Shown here: positions 1-11,965 of the stretch, piece by piece | Position numbering within the stretch: the stretch's first letter is position 1 | Layout: each line of letters begins with the position of its first letter | Translations under genes and position numbers: made by a program | The notes under the pieces: model-generated | Database searches by the model: none | Told to the model about the DNA's origin: nothing | Seen by the model: only the letters and a program-made list of their open reading frames with translations | DNA from: Loxodes magnus | Lineage: Eukaryota; Ciliophora; Karyorelictea; Loxodida; Loxodidae | Direction: 5' to 3' | NCBI GenBank assembly: GCA_946699065.1 | Contig: CAMPDV010000297.1 | Span: 124,001-188,000, forward strand | Length of the DNA stretch: 64,000 nt

Positions 1-70
1 TTATTAATTTAGAGCAAAATCATTTTCTTTATTACATTTTTTACTTTTTTACAGTATAAATATATAAATT

Positions 71-590
71 TTATTATAGAGCGCGTAGCACTCTCATTGG
101 TTCGCAGCTCTTTAAAAAAAATATTTCATACTGACAAGAATGTTTGTTACTGATAAAATTATCAGATACTGATAAGTCTTGTTCAATACTGGCATAATTA
201 TTCAGTACTGATAAAAATGTTCAATACTGATATAATTTTAGAATACTCGTAATCTTTTCTACTTGTTGGAGATCCAAGGACATGGCAGAATTGTGTCTCA
301 TTGCCTCACCAAAGCAGAGGACGACATGTGTCAATTATGGGTACTTAAATTTCCCACTTCTGATGAAGCTCGTAATATTATTTCTTTTTAGTTCCAGAAT
401 TAAAACTAAACTAAGCTAAGCCAGTGTCGAAGGTCTAAGAATCTTATGTCTCGAGGGCAAACCAAAGCAGAGGAAGACATAAAGTCGATTATGGGTATTT
501 AACTTCCCCAACCTCTGATGAAGACGACCTTGTTGTTCACCTTCGAACAACTACGGCGGTTTTAAAATATATATATAATAATAAGGTTTA
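71..590 (-). repeat. Composite ~520-bp repeat, copy 1
   Basis: One of three copies; the others are at 32,088-32,600 and 59,135-59,660. Read on the minus strand it contains an AT-rich leader, two related ~60-bp blocks (each bounded by cagagg and cctctg and containing acccataat), a spacer, about six 19-mers, and a terminal hairpin (79-110, GAGC-GCG pairing with CGC-GCTC). All copies diverge shortly after the tail motif ctctataataaaattta. It could be a transposon terminal inverted repeat, or a SINE-like unit, because its tail resembles the end of the LINE at 35.8 kb. Long inverted repeats with 19-mers recall Tetrahymena Tlr elements; that comparison is from memory. Confidence 0.85.
128..250 (-). 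repeat. 19-mer tandem repeat array
   Basis: About six consecutive units of 19-20 bp, each beginning tactg on the plus strand (for example tactgataaaaatgttcaa). Units differ by a few bases. The array also occurs in the other two copies of the composite repeat, at 32,430-32,548 and 59,484-59,600. Confidence 0.85.
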
Positions 591-1239
591 ATAAAAGGAA
601 TATAAACGAATAATAAATTCATTTTACATTATAAATAACTTAAGGTTTAGCTTTGGTAAGTTGATTGATATACTCATCTGTTTAAACAATTTAATTACTT
701 TGCTATATTTCTTATATCTAGATACATTTTCTTTTATGTTTATATATTTTTCACCTAAAATAGCCTTAAAGATTAAAATAACCAGATATGTTGAAAGTAT
801 TTTCTTATTTATATTTTCAAGTTTGTTCTCTGTAAGTTTTTATTAGAAGAAAATGTATAATAATATTGATACATGCAGTTATATAATACTTGTATAAGCA
901 TAATAACCTAAATAAATAAAAAGCTTCTATCTAGTATTTTATTTAATCTCTTTTAATTTATAAAATTTATTATAAAATTTAAGATTATAGCAAAATACAG
1001 AAATTAAAGCATTTATCTATTAAATAAATCTTGAAAAATTATATAAGGATACTTGATTAAATTTCTACTATATTGAAAGATAATCTTAAATAAAAAAACT
1101 TTTATTTAATTTATTTATATAAGACATTTAAAATAAATCATTGAGAGAGATTTATGCTTAACAAACATTTACAGAGTTAAAGAAACTTTAAGTATATAAA
1201 AGGAGGAAAAAAGTGAAAGACTTAGCTATTTTAAATATG
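591..1239. other. AT-rich arm sequence, no gene seen
   Basis: Short frames only, with no recognisable protein on either strand. The mirror is about 58,547-59,134. Confidence 0.5.
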
Positions 1240-2340
1240 TATTTATTTGAATATTAATAACTTAAAAAATGATTTAAATATTCAATCTATCAGAACTCAT
1301 TAACTAGTTTATGGCACTTCTAAATAAAAGTTAGCATCTTATAAACTTAAAAAATTTAATTCCCCTTTAAATTTTTAATTTTGCTAACATTTTACTAAGT
1401 ATATAAGGTTAAATTTATTTAAAGTCAATCTTAATATTCTTAGGTTTTTAAATCAGGATAGAAGTAATTTATCTCGTCTCTAACAGGAAAAATGTCTTAA
1501 GCTATTTTTAAATATCTTATACCTAAAGATTATAACTTTAAGCAACTAGTTAGAATAAAATTAATTTTCACAAAATCCAAATTTAATTTCTAAAGCCTTC
1601 AGATTCTAAGATTTTTAATTTTAGCTAAAGTTGATATTCAGTTACTATCATTTATTGTTTCAAATTAATTAAAAGATATAGATAAATTATTTGCTAGATT
1701 AAGCTACTTTAGAGGCTCAATGGACATATTGCTGATATTGTTAAGTTCTGTTAATTAGAGATTTTTACAAGCGGAATATAATGACTAAAGTCTTATCAAA
1801 TATTTATTTATATCTTTTAAATGTATCAAAGTTAATTTCTATCCATAATTATCTATCTATTAAATAGCTTAATTTGTAAGTTATCCTAAGTTTTCTAGAT
1901 GTAAATATTAGATGTTAGGAGTCTTTTGTAACAACAAAAATAAATCCCTATCATAAAATCTTGATAGTTGGATATTCCTATAAACTCAAGCTATTTTATA
2001 TTAATCTCCAAAAAGGATTCAAAAGTTTTGACTGAAATTCCTATTAAGTTTAGATATTAAAGGTTATTATTTCTAATTTTGTCTGGTAATAATTAAGCTG
2101 ATCCAAGTAGAGAGTAATCTATTTTAGGAATACTAAGACTTTATTTTATAAGGAACTCTTCTAGAGTAGTCGAAATACTTAATCTTAAATAAATTTTATT
2201 TATTTAGTAATTAATTCTATATAAAGCTACTGCTAAGATTTATTCCTTTTTATTTAATTATTTTTATATTTAAATCTAAGTAAATACATTTAAGAAAGAT
2301 CCAATTTCATCTTACAAGGAAACTTATTTTGCTTATATAT
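1240..2340 (-). pseudogene. Leucine-rich repeat protein remnant, left copy
   Basis: Mirror image of 57,400-58,546, and related to the fuller gene at 28,640-30,998. Read on the minus strand with TAA/TAG = Gln it gives leucine-rich repeats with the recurrent pattern NLQxLxLxN, including a segment matching PNIQYLHLENLGQLT of the right arm. The frame must change at least once, so no single reading covers it, and the N-terminal part of the 31-kb paralogue is missing. It looks like a decayed, 5'-truncated member of an LRR family. Function unknown. Confidence 0.6.
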
Positions 2341-2992
2341 TTTAACTTTATTTTAATAACTTATTATTTAATATAAAAATGGAAAAATTCTTGCAACTAA
2401 TTTAGAAGAAAAAGGATAAATCTCTCTTAAAAAGAGATCAGTAAAATCATCCTTCAATAGTTTAAAATAATGTAAAATGAAAATTCTAAATTTTAATACC
2501 AATTACAAGAACTTTTTAGGAAAAATCTAAAGAACTTATTTCAAGCACCTTAAAACTAAAGAACGAAAATTCACAATCAGATAAGTTCAGAATTTAATAA
2601 ATTGAAGTAAAATTTAAACAACTAACTGATTTAACTGAAAGCTTATTTCTTAAAAGTATATCGACTAAAGACCCCAAAAACGTGGTTTCAAATAGTCAGC
2701 CAGCAAAAAATTCTTCTACCTAAGTGAAGAAATTAATGCTATTATTGCAGAAAATTTGAACACTTTTTAAAACAATTCTGGCTATTCTAAAAATAATAAG
2801 AAATAGAAAGCTTTAGGATATAGAAATTGATGAGTAATTTATACTGCTTTTTAGAAGGTCTATTATACAGAAAAATGTTTACAAAAGAAGTGAAATCTTG
2901 ATAAAAATTGCATTTGTTCAAATAAGAAGAAACCTATAATAATGATAATTTAGCATAGTAGCTCTGCCTTTGCTAAACTAACCACTTCAAGT

Positions 2993-3695
2993 TTCATTGT
3001 ATTTATTCTTATAGAACTCTTGTTGATTCCTACAAACTTGCTCATATATTTCTTACTCTTCTTTTTCTAATGCTTATTTTTCTTCTTCCTCTTGTGGTAT
3101 GATACGCCCTTATGCTTCTTCTAATATCTTCTTCATTGTAATATTGTTTGCTTCTTGTTGCTTCATGTAGTTCTAATCCTTAGTATGATTTTCTTCAAAA
3201 AATTTGTCCTTATTGCATGCAATATAGTTAATTCAGTTTTTTCCATAGTTTATTACTTCTATCTATTGCTTTTTCATAAATTATCAGCATTATCTTATAA
3301 AGTGTCCTTTTATCTTGCAAAATCAACGACTAGATTTCTTCTCTATTTATAAGTTGGTATTTATTCTGTCTCAATGTTCATATTATCTCCATTGGGTTTG
3401 TTCCTTAAATAAATTGATTATGTTTGTCTGTAATCTTGTAAGCTTTCCTTATACTTATGATAATCTCATATTCACTTCCTTATATTCAGGCTTATTGCTA
3501 ATTTCTCTTTTTAGTTAATTATTGTCCTGTTGAATCTTCACAGCATTTTATAGTAGACTTTTAATTTTTTCGTTTGATTTATTGACTTAATTTTAGTATC
3601 TTTATTTTCTTAGTATAATTTTGTAATTCATTTTAGTTGCTAAGATTGAGGGTTATCTATATCTTTTCTTTATTCAACGTAGAAATTATTTTATT
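2993..3695 (-). pseudogene. Gag-like zinc-knuckle protein, left copy (start lost)
   Basis: Mirror of the right-arm copy at 56,029-56,731, which is described there. The likely ATG of the right copy is ATA here, because the plus strand reads agaaattatt where the right arm implies agaaatcatt. The knuckle region (Cys-x4-His-x4-Cys followed by TGA) and the acidic coiled-coil tail are retained, and the frame needs the same shifts. The gene is divergent from the coiled-coil gene at 3,927. Probably non-functional. Confidence 0.6.
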
Positions 3696-3926
3696 AAATA
3701 TAACTGAAATCAAACTTGACTGAAGCAAGATACTGTATTAAAAAGGGTTGACGCAGCACAGGCAAATATATATTAAAAGAAGATGATCGAGAATAAGATT
3801 GGAAGAATAATATTTAGCAAATTAATAAATTTTAAAACAGTAATGAACCTAATAAAGGTGGAATCACTATAATTCATTATTATAGAATAAACTAAGAAAT
3901 ATTTATTATAAAAAATTATATATAAA

Positions 3927-4323
3927 ATGGCTTCTAAGAAATAACAGAACTTTGTACAAAATATTTAAACAGGAAAACTCTCTAAAAAATAAAAAAGCGA
4001 AATAATTACAATGAGTGAAAGTGAGAAATATGATTGATATGACGAACATTAACCACTTGGAAATCCAGAAATAAAAAAACTTCCGACACAAACTCAAATA
4101 GAAATATTATCTAAGTCATTAAAATAGTTTATGTTTAAAAATAGATACCTCACTGATAAAGTAGAAAAATTAGAAAAACTAATAATGTCTTTACTTGAGA
4201 AACAATATTAATCATCATAAGAAATTGAAAACAAACTGGAACAAAAAATTCCTTAAATTTAATAATAAATTCAGGTAACACCATTTTCGTTTTAACAGAA
4301 TTAATCAGATCCTATGGAAATAG
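3927..4323 (+). pseudogene. Coiled-coil ORF1-like protein, truncated by deletion
   Basis: It starts at an ATG giving MASKKQQ. One in-frame TGA follows (KYD*YDEHQ, where Trp would fit), then a Gln/Lys/Glu-rich coiled coil ending in SDPMEIG. The N-terminal MAxKKQQ and the PMEIE motif are shared with the intact gene at 38,198-38,821. The right-arm counterpart continues for about 130 more residues after PMEIE. Here the sequence jumps at about 4,320 into the middle of the zinc-finger gene, out of frame, so the product is lost. The right arm has ATT instead of this ATG. Confidence 0.7.
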
Positions 4324-4324
4324 G
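4316..4324. other. Deletion junction relative to right arm
   Basis: Sequence up to ggaaatag matches the right arm at 55,395 and upward. Sequence from gaaaatactg matches the right arm at 52,294 and downward. About 3.1 kb (52,295-55,394) is absent. Both sides share aata and gaaaat, consistent with a microhomology deletion. The right arm keeps two separate genes across the site, so I infer that the left arm lost DNA. Confidence 0.85.
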
Positions 4325-6309
4325 AAAATACTGATATTTAATTTAAAAGAAATGAAGGAAAAGAGAAATAATTCAATATTCTCAAAAGTTAGAAAAAATT
4401 AGAGGAAGATATGATTAAAAGTTAAGAAACGCATTTTATATAAAACTAGAAGAAAGAAATTTTAATAAAATAAGAACATAATAATTAATAAACTAAAAGT
4501 ATAATATTTAATAAATAGTCCAATACTATAAATCAGGAAAATATCTAAAATATATAAAGCTTAATAATGAAAATCATTTAAAATGAAGAGAAACAAAAGA
4601 AAATAATTTAAGCACCATATTTAGAGTAAGAGTTATAAAACTTAAAAAATAAAAATATACCTCAAGCATTAATTGAAAATAATTAATAAAAAATTGAATT
4701 ACAACAGTATTCCAGCAAAAATATCCAAAAATAAATAGAACCAAATTAAATTTTTCTAAAAATCAAATAATCAAACAAAGATACTGAAGATAAACTAAAA
4801 GAAAGAATCTTAAAACTTTAAAAATACAAAATTATAAGATTAATTAGAACTGGAATAGAAATTTAAACTAAAAAGCATGGATTAAAATATGTATGTCATT
4901 ATTGTGGAGAAAAATTTGAAAATGAAAAGAATCTTACAAGTCATTTTTTTTTTATTCATTAAGAAAAAAATTTTATAAAGTTATATTGTTCTTCTTGCAA
5001 AGATAGATTCTATTAACATAATTAATTATATATAAAGCATTTGGATATTCATAAAAGAAAACAAAAAATAATAGCATACAATCTTAACTAAATTTTAGAA
5101 TTTCAACTAAAAACATTCAAGGCTAGAGTTAAAGATAAAACAAAAAGTAAAAAACCTTAGTGCATTTAATTAGAAAATTAGCAAAATTAAGTTGGGTATT
5201 TTTCAATTTTGAAAGGGAAATATTTAATATAAAAGTAATTTTAAATTGAAAAAGAATGCTCCAATAAAAATTCCACTCTTTAGTTTTAATAGTTTAGATG
5301 TTAATACTTGGAATGTGACTAAACTTTTAGCAAAATAAAAAGATTATAGCAACATTAATTAGAAGTTCATAACAAAAATAATTAAAATTATAAGTTAATT
5401 ACAAGAGACTAAGATCATTAACTAAAAGAGTAAAAGGCAGCTATTTATCATAATAATATTGATCTTTATTAAAACTAAAAATAAGAGCTGAAATTAAATG
5501 AATATTAAGAATATTCCTAATAGGAGTAAATTTCATAAACAAATTCTAAGGAAAAGCATTCTAAATCCCTAGTAAATATTATAAAATGTTCTCATTGTGA
5601 AAATTATTTTATAAAGAAAAGACATCTAATGAATCATTTATCAAAACATAGTTAAAATGATCAAAAGAAGGAGAAAACTCCAGTTTAAGCTTTGGAAACT
5701 CATGTATACGAGGCATGCAACTAATCAGATTTTTCTAATTAAAATTAATTAATTGCGCAATATAAAAAGACTAACTATAAAAAGACTAACTATAAAAAAC
5801 AAAAAGTAATATAATTAGAGAACTAATATAGCTATACTAGTAGTTAAAGAAAATAAACAAACAATTATTAATAAAAATCATAAAAATAAGTAAGAAATAA
5901 ATAAGATTTGAATTAAGATGAAAATAATATAGAAAATAAAATCTAAAAATATTAAAAAGTAAGTGAAGAAATCGATCATCGAAAAATAGTTACATTCAAA
6001 GATAGAAACTCTTTAAAAAAAGTGGAAATAGACCTAGAAGAAAACGTTAAAGATAAGCACTTTAAGTAAGTCCCTGTAATTGATTTAACGTCTTAATACT
6101 AGCAAATAGGGACTATTAATCCTTAAAATTTTTTTAAATAATAGCTTTTAGTAATTTAGTGAAGTTAACCTTTGAATAAATTAGAGAGAAATGAAATAAA
6201 CTAAAAATAGAGATTTTTAAACTAGATAAAAAGCAATAATTTTGATGATAAAGTGGAGATACAAGATCATTCCATGTTTTAAAAATAAAATGCTCCTAAT
6301 TATGACTGA
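4324..6309 (+). pseudogene. C2H2 zinc-finger protein lacking its N-terminus
   Basis: Left counterpart of the gene at 50,324-52,996, missing its first ~230 codons, including the conserved N-terminal domain, because of the junction at 4,320. The remaining frame is open to a TGA at 6,307. It encodes C2H2-type fingers (CLYCGEKF...H...H is the right-arm form, with His replacing Leu in the first CxxC of the left copy; then CSSC, CQYLEC and CSHC fingers) in a Gln/Lys/Asn-rich background. A 15-bp in-frame duplication near 5,780 is private to this arm. It converges on the intact C2H2 gene at 9,722-11,965. Confidence 0.75.
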
Positions 6310-9300
6310 TAAATTCTTATATTTTAAATAATTATTTTATTTCATCAATTAAGTCTAAAGAATTAAAAAATATCTTTAAAAATAAATCTTTAGTTATTAA
6401 GAAAAATTAAAGATAAAAGCTTATAAATTGAGGGATAAACTTTCTATTCAGTTACATAAATAAATTACCACTATTATTAATTAACTGATTATATTAAATA
6501 AACCCTAACTTTTTAGTGCAAAACAATTTAAGATTTGCTTACCTTAACAAAATAGATAAACTTAGAAATTTTATAAATTATTTAGATAGAAAAATTTATT
6601 AAAATGGTAAGTTTGGAATAAAATTATTCAATATACTAAATTAAATTTTAGGTGCTAGATAAATAAAGAAATTAGATGATATATAATAAACTATCATATG
6701 GAATTTTTAAATATAAGCTATAAAATAAATAAACTAAGATAGGATTTTAAAATAAATAATTTAATAGCTATCATTTTGTTAAATTAATTCCAAAACTTAT
6801 ATAGAAAAGTTTACAATTAGAATAGAAAAACTAATTAATTAAGATTCTTTCATTAAAAAAGATTATTCATACTTTGCAGAATCTGAATTAATTAAATTTA
6901 AAATAGGTTATTAAACTTCTAAAAAATTGATAATAAAGACATACTTTTAATATAAGCTATTTTCCTAAGATTTATAACTATTAATCTTATCTTATAATTT
7001 TAGTTTTATTAATTAAATAACTCTTATCATCTAGTAAGTTTATAACTTTAATACAAATCAGATCTATTTAAATTTTTAGTTAGATTTCACATAAGGTTTA
7101 TTTGAAAGAATTTTAAAAATCTACCAATTCTAGCTATATAAGCTCAATATATTTTTAATTTTGTTTAATTTAAATATTAAATAATATTCCCTTGATGGAT
7201 TTCAGTTCTAAGAAAGACTCTTAAAGAATTTACAAGTTGCAGATGAAAATATCTAATTTATTAAGTAAGATATTCTCTTTTGTGATATATTTTACATGGT
7301 TATTATTTATTTTAAAGAATTTAAGCATTTTGTTAAAAGTTTTCAGTCAAATCTTTTTATTCTACTTTTTGTATTAAAATACTCCAATAAGTTATTATTC
7401 GATTATACCTTATAAATATAAAATTTGTATAATTTTATTATTTTTTATTAAATTATTTTCTTATTAATAACTTAGATATTTATCTAGTTTGCTAAAGCTA
7501 AGAAAATAATTTAAAGTAAAAATAATATTAAACATATTATAATAATTGCTAAACTTAATATCTATCTTAAACTTGCTGTTAATATTAGATTATATTTATT
7601 TTTTTATTATCTTTTTATTTCTCTTATTTAAACTTTATTAATTTAAACCAAGTTAAAACTTAAAAAGCTTAGTATTGTTTAACATTTAGTAAGTAATCAA
7701 ATAATTTTGATTGTAGAAAATTTATTTATTAGCAAAATTACTTTCTCTATAATAAGCTTCTATTGCTAAATATTTTTTAATTTAAGTAACATGAAAAATA
7801 GCATATTTTAAAAGATTGCTTAAAAATTAAATTTACTCTAGAACATGATAATTTTTTAAAATAATTAGAAGAATATCTATTTTATTTCTATTTATTTAAG
7901 TAATTTTTTCATTTTATCTTTAATTATTTTTTTAATTTATCTTAATATATTTTATTTCTCTAGCTTTATATTTGCTATTAACAATTTTCTTTCTGAAGTG
8001 GCAGGGATTAATAACTTTTGGTTAATTATATATTTGATTTAAATTGATAAATTGATTATATCTACAAGGGAATTTTTTTTTTAAATAGATTTTTATTTTA
8101 AATCTTTCTAATTTAATTTAATTTATTCTCATAGCATATGCTTTAACTAATATCTCCTTTTATAAAAATAAGATAGAAATAAGCTTCATATTTAATGATT
8201 TTACTTTAGTTTATTAATAAATTTTCTAGAATAAATTTATTTTCTTTAGTTATCTATATTTAATTTAATTATTAATTATTTCTTTATTTAAATATGATTC
8301 TTTATAGAATACATAGCTTGCTATTTTAATAAACACTTCTAGATTTTCTTAAGTCTAGTAAACTTTATTTTATTGTATTAGTGTTTTAAATGCATTACTT
8401 ACATTTTTCTTAATAAGCATGAACTCTTTGCTAAATAATTTTTATATTCTAACAAATTATCTTAATAAGCTATCTAAAATAGCAAGTAGCTATATAATAA
8501 GCTATTTAGCCTATTTTATTATTTGTTTATTTTTGATTTACTATATTTTTAAATATTATCACTCTAAATCTTTCTATTCAAAAGAGTAATTAAATTTAAC
8601 TAACACTTAAATAATAAAAATATTAAATTAATGCTGCTTTATACAATTTTATTTATATATTTCTAATATCTAATTTCTCATCATTTGTATATCTAGTTTA
8701 AATTATTTTCTCTTTTACGCATTTAAAATAAACTAACTTATCTTAATAATGTATAAATGTAATACCAAAGATCCATAAAGAGATTTTAAATTTAAATACA
8801 TTTTAATTATTATGTAAAAGAGACTAACTTGGAGTTAATGCAACCTTTCATAAATATCTACTAAAAATACATATTTTCTTTTAAATATTTTGGGTAATTT
8901 TTACATTTAAATCTTCTATTTTTATTTATCTTAGCATCAATTATTAATTATAAAAGGATCTATTGATTAACTATGAATGTATACAGGATTATAGAAATAT
9001 AATATCTTTTATATCTTAAGCTAATATACTTTTGCAATGTTAATACTTGAAAATTAACAGAGAACTATTAAGATAAATAGTAGTAAAGTATTTTATACTT
9101 TTGAGAATAATCAGTATTATATAAGTATTAGTTTAAATAAATATAGCAATAATTAAGCATAATCTTATAATATAAAGCAAAGTATTATTCATATAGATTC
9201 TTTCTTTGTTCTCTTTTTACTTAAATAAATAAAATTATCTTTAGGAAATATATTATTTGACTATCTTAAATTTAAATAGATATTTTATATTTTTTCTTAT

Positions 9301-9721
9301 TATTTTTGCATCTTTTAGCTGTATAAAGTTATTTATTAATAAAGATAAAATAGATATAATAAAATTAACAAAAGGTATAAATTTTAAGTCTAGCTAGCTT
9401 ATTATCTTTTAAGAAGCTTGTTATATATTATTACTAGTATACTTTAATCAGTTAGTATTTTAGAAATTTATTTAAATTTTATATATTATAAATAAGATAA
9501 GTTTTAGAGAATATAGTTAAGTTCTTTAATATTTAAAGTATAATAAACCTAAGGATCTTTGTCGTCTTATGAAATTAAGTTTATAAAGTTGTGAAAAATT
9601 AGTTTTTATACTTCTGAATATTATTTTTTATTTTTCTACTGCAAGCAAATATATTGTATAAAAGGATATCACATAATTTATAATAATATATGATCTTTGT
9701 TAAGAAGTTATAATGATTTAT
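6310..9721. other. AT-rich spacer between convergent genes, no gene seen
   Basis: 3.4 kb of very AT-rich sequence with no protein homology I can recognise in either direction. It is conserved as the inverted copy 46,915-50,323. It lies between the 3' ends of two convergent C2H2 genes. Confidence 0.5.
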
Positions 9722-11965
9722 TCATATTAATTTAAATTTTATTAATAAAAATAAAATTTTTGTTTAGTGATATTGAGACATGTAATAAGGGTAATACATA
9801 CTCTGAAACTGAAATCTTGCGTCATATTAATTCTATTGATACTGATTCACTAAGTTTGGATACATGCTTGGATGAAAACTTGGTTATAAGCTTGATTAAA
9901 TGATTTATCTACTATTCTAAGTTGGAAAATAAAAATTATTATTTAAATGTTCAAAATTCATCTATTTTGTGTAGTTAAATTATTTTGGCTTATTTAAACC
10001 TGTTTTACTTTAATCAACTATTTTCCTAAATTTCTAAAATCCTATTTCTTATTATTTTGATTCTTGTGGCTTATTTTAGTAATTTTATCTTGAATTTAAT
10101 TATTTTGCTTAAATTTTAGTAAATTTATCTAATACTTACTCTTTTTGAATTTCTCATGGAGCATGATTTTTTATTTTTTACTCGTCCTAATTTAGATCTT
10201 CACGATCTTTGTCCTAGCTATTTCTATCTTGTTTCCTGTTTTTATCTTTTTCTTCTTTTATTTGCTATTAAATATTAGTTTTGATAATTTCTTCTTTTAT
10301 TTTTGATTTTATTATTTCTTATATTCTACTTATTTTGACGTTAATATCAATTTTTATTTCATCCTTTAGTAAGTTAAGTTCTTATTAAATATCCTTTTCT
10401 ATCTTACTTTTTTTATTTATTTAAATTTCTTCCTGTTAATCTGTTATTTATAATTTCTTATATTCTTTAAGTGAATGTCCAGTTAAATGTTTAAGTAAAT
10501 TTTTTCTCTCATTAAATTAACCTTAACATACCAAGCATTTTATAGTGTTAAATTGAGCATTAGGATGGTTCTTGTCGAAATGTTTTTACAACTTTTTATT
10601 TGTTTTGAATGTACTTTCGCATTCTTTACATTTATAAGCAGCACTATCATCTTCATTGTAAATAATGGTACCGTGTTTTAATGCAGTATTTTCTCTTTAT
10701 AACTCTACATAAGTTTTGCTAGTTTTAAGCCTGTAATTTAAATTTTTCTTTTCGTGCGTTTTTTAATGTAAAATAAATTATTCTTCTTCTTGAAAATTTT
10801 TCTCACATTCAGCACACTAGTGTTTTCGTGTCTATATTAGAAGAATAGACTTATCATTTGAAATATTCTCAATCTTACCTTCTACTATTTTTTCCGGTTC
10901 TTGTTTTCCTTAAAGTTTTTCTTACTTTTCTACTTTTCCCAAGCTATTTTCTTTTTGGGTTAATTAATTAATTTTTTTGGTTTAATAGAATTAAAATGTT
11001 TTTATTTGTTATAAAGTATATTTCACAATTTCTCCTTGTCTTTGATGATCTTTTAAATGAGAGCTGTATAAAGAACTATTTTCAAAAGTGAGATTCTAAC
11101 ATAAGGGACAGAAAAGATAAATTAATTTTTCTTAGGCATGATGATCTATGAAATGCTTTGAGAGAACGATTCCCTCATTATAGATTTGATCACAATATAA
11201 GCATGCAAATAATTATTTATCTTCCGACTCTCTAAAAACGATTCCACTTTTAGTTAAGCGAATTATTTCTTTATTTTATAATTAGCTTTAGTTATATTAA
11301 TTTTCTTAGTCTTCTTTTTATTCGAAGCTTTAAATCTTAGAATATAAATCAATTTCTTTATTTTAAGTTTATTTTATATTTTAAATGCTTATTTATAAGT
11401 TTTGAGGATCCTATTTAGAAATAGCATTTAGCTTTGTCTAATCTGATAAAATTATTATTTCCTTCTTGATTTCTTTTCTTGGTCTTTTTTTATTATTATA
11501 AGTATTTTCTTATTTTTCTTCTACTTTTAAAAACTCTTCGTAGCACTAAAGAATATCTTCCTATATTTTTTAAGTTTTTTTTAATTTTTTATTTATATTT
11601 TATCGTTATTAATTAGGATTTTAATCATTTAATTGTATAGAATTATTATTTCTATGTTCTAACATTTTGTTATCTTTTTATTTGTTATTTTATACCTCTT
11701 CTTACTTAAGTGATCTTGATTCAGAAATTATTTAGTTAACTATACTAAGAGGAATTCCTACTTTTTCAGATATTTAATACCTAGATTACGAACCTTAAAG
11801 CTTTAATATTTTTCTTTTTATTTAAACAATAAAATCCAGGTCTTGAAGTATTTTTAAATCGCTAACAAGCAATTTTGCTTTCTCCCTAGTAATATCAAAC
11901 TCACTTAACACCCAATCTAAGTTGGTGAATACTAAAGCTGACAAATAATCCTTTGTCACTGACAT
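9722..11965 (-). CDS. HTH + C2H2 zinc-finger protein, left copy
   Basis: Inverted near-identical copy of 44,671-46,914, with the same length (747 residues if TGA stops at 9,722). Only one internal TGA interrupts it, at codon 604 (HAP*EIQ), identical in both arms. An N-terminal ~100-residue domain is shared by the whole family and contains ISEKVGIPLSIVN, which resembles a helix-turn-helix. Five C2H2 fingers follow, then a Gln/Asn-rich tail ending MYYPYYMSQYH. Codon 18 is TGG (NLDWVL). The product probably binds nucleic acid; target unknown. The intact frame in both arms suggests recent duplication, gene conversion or selection. Confidence 0.8.

Noticed and set aside
128..250. 19-mer array considered as a CRISPR array
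   Set aside because: Units are contiguous without spacers and diverge from each other, in a eukaryotic context.
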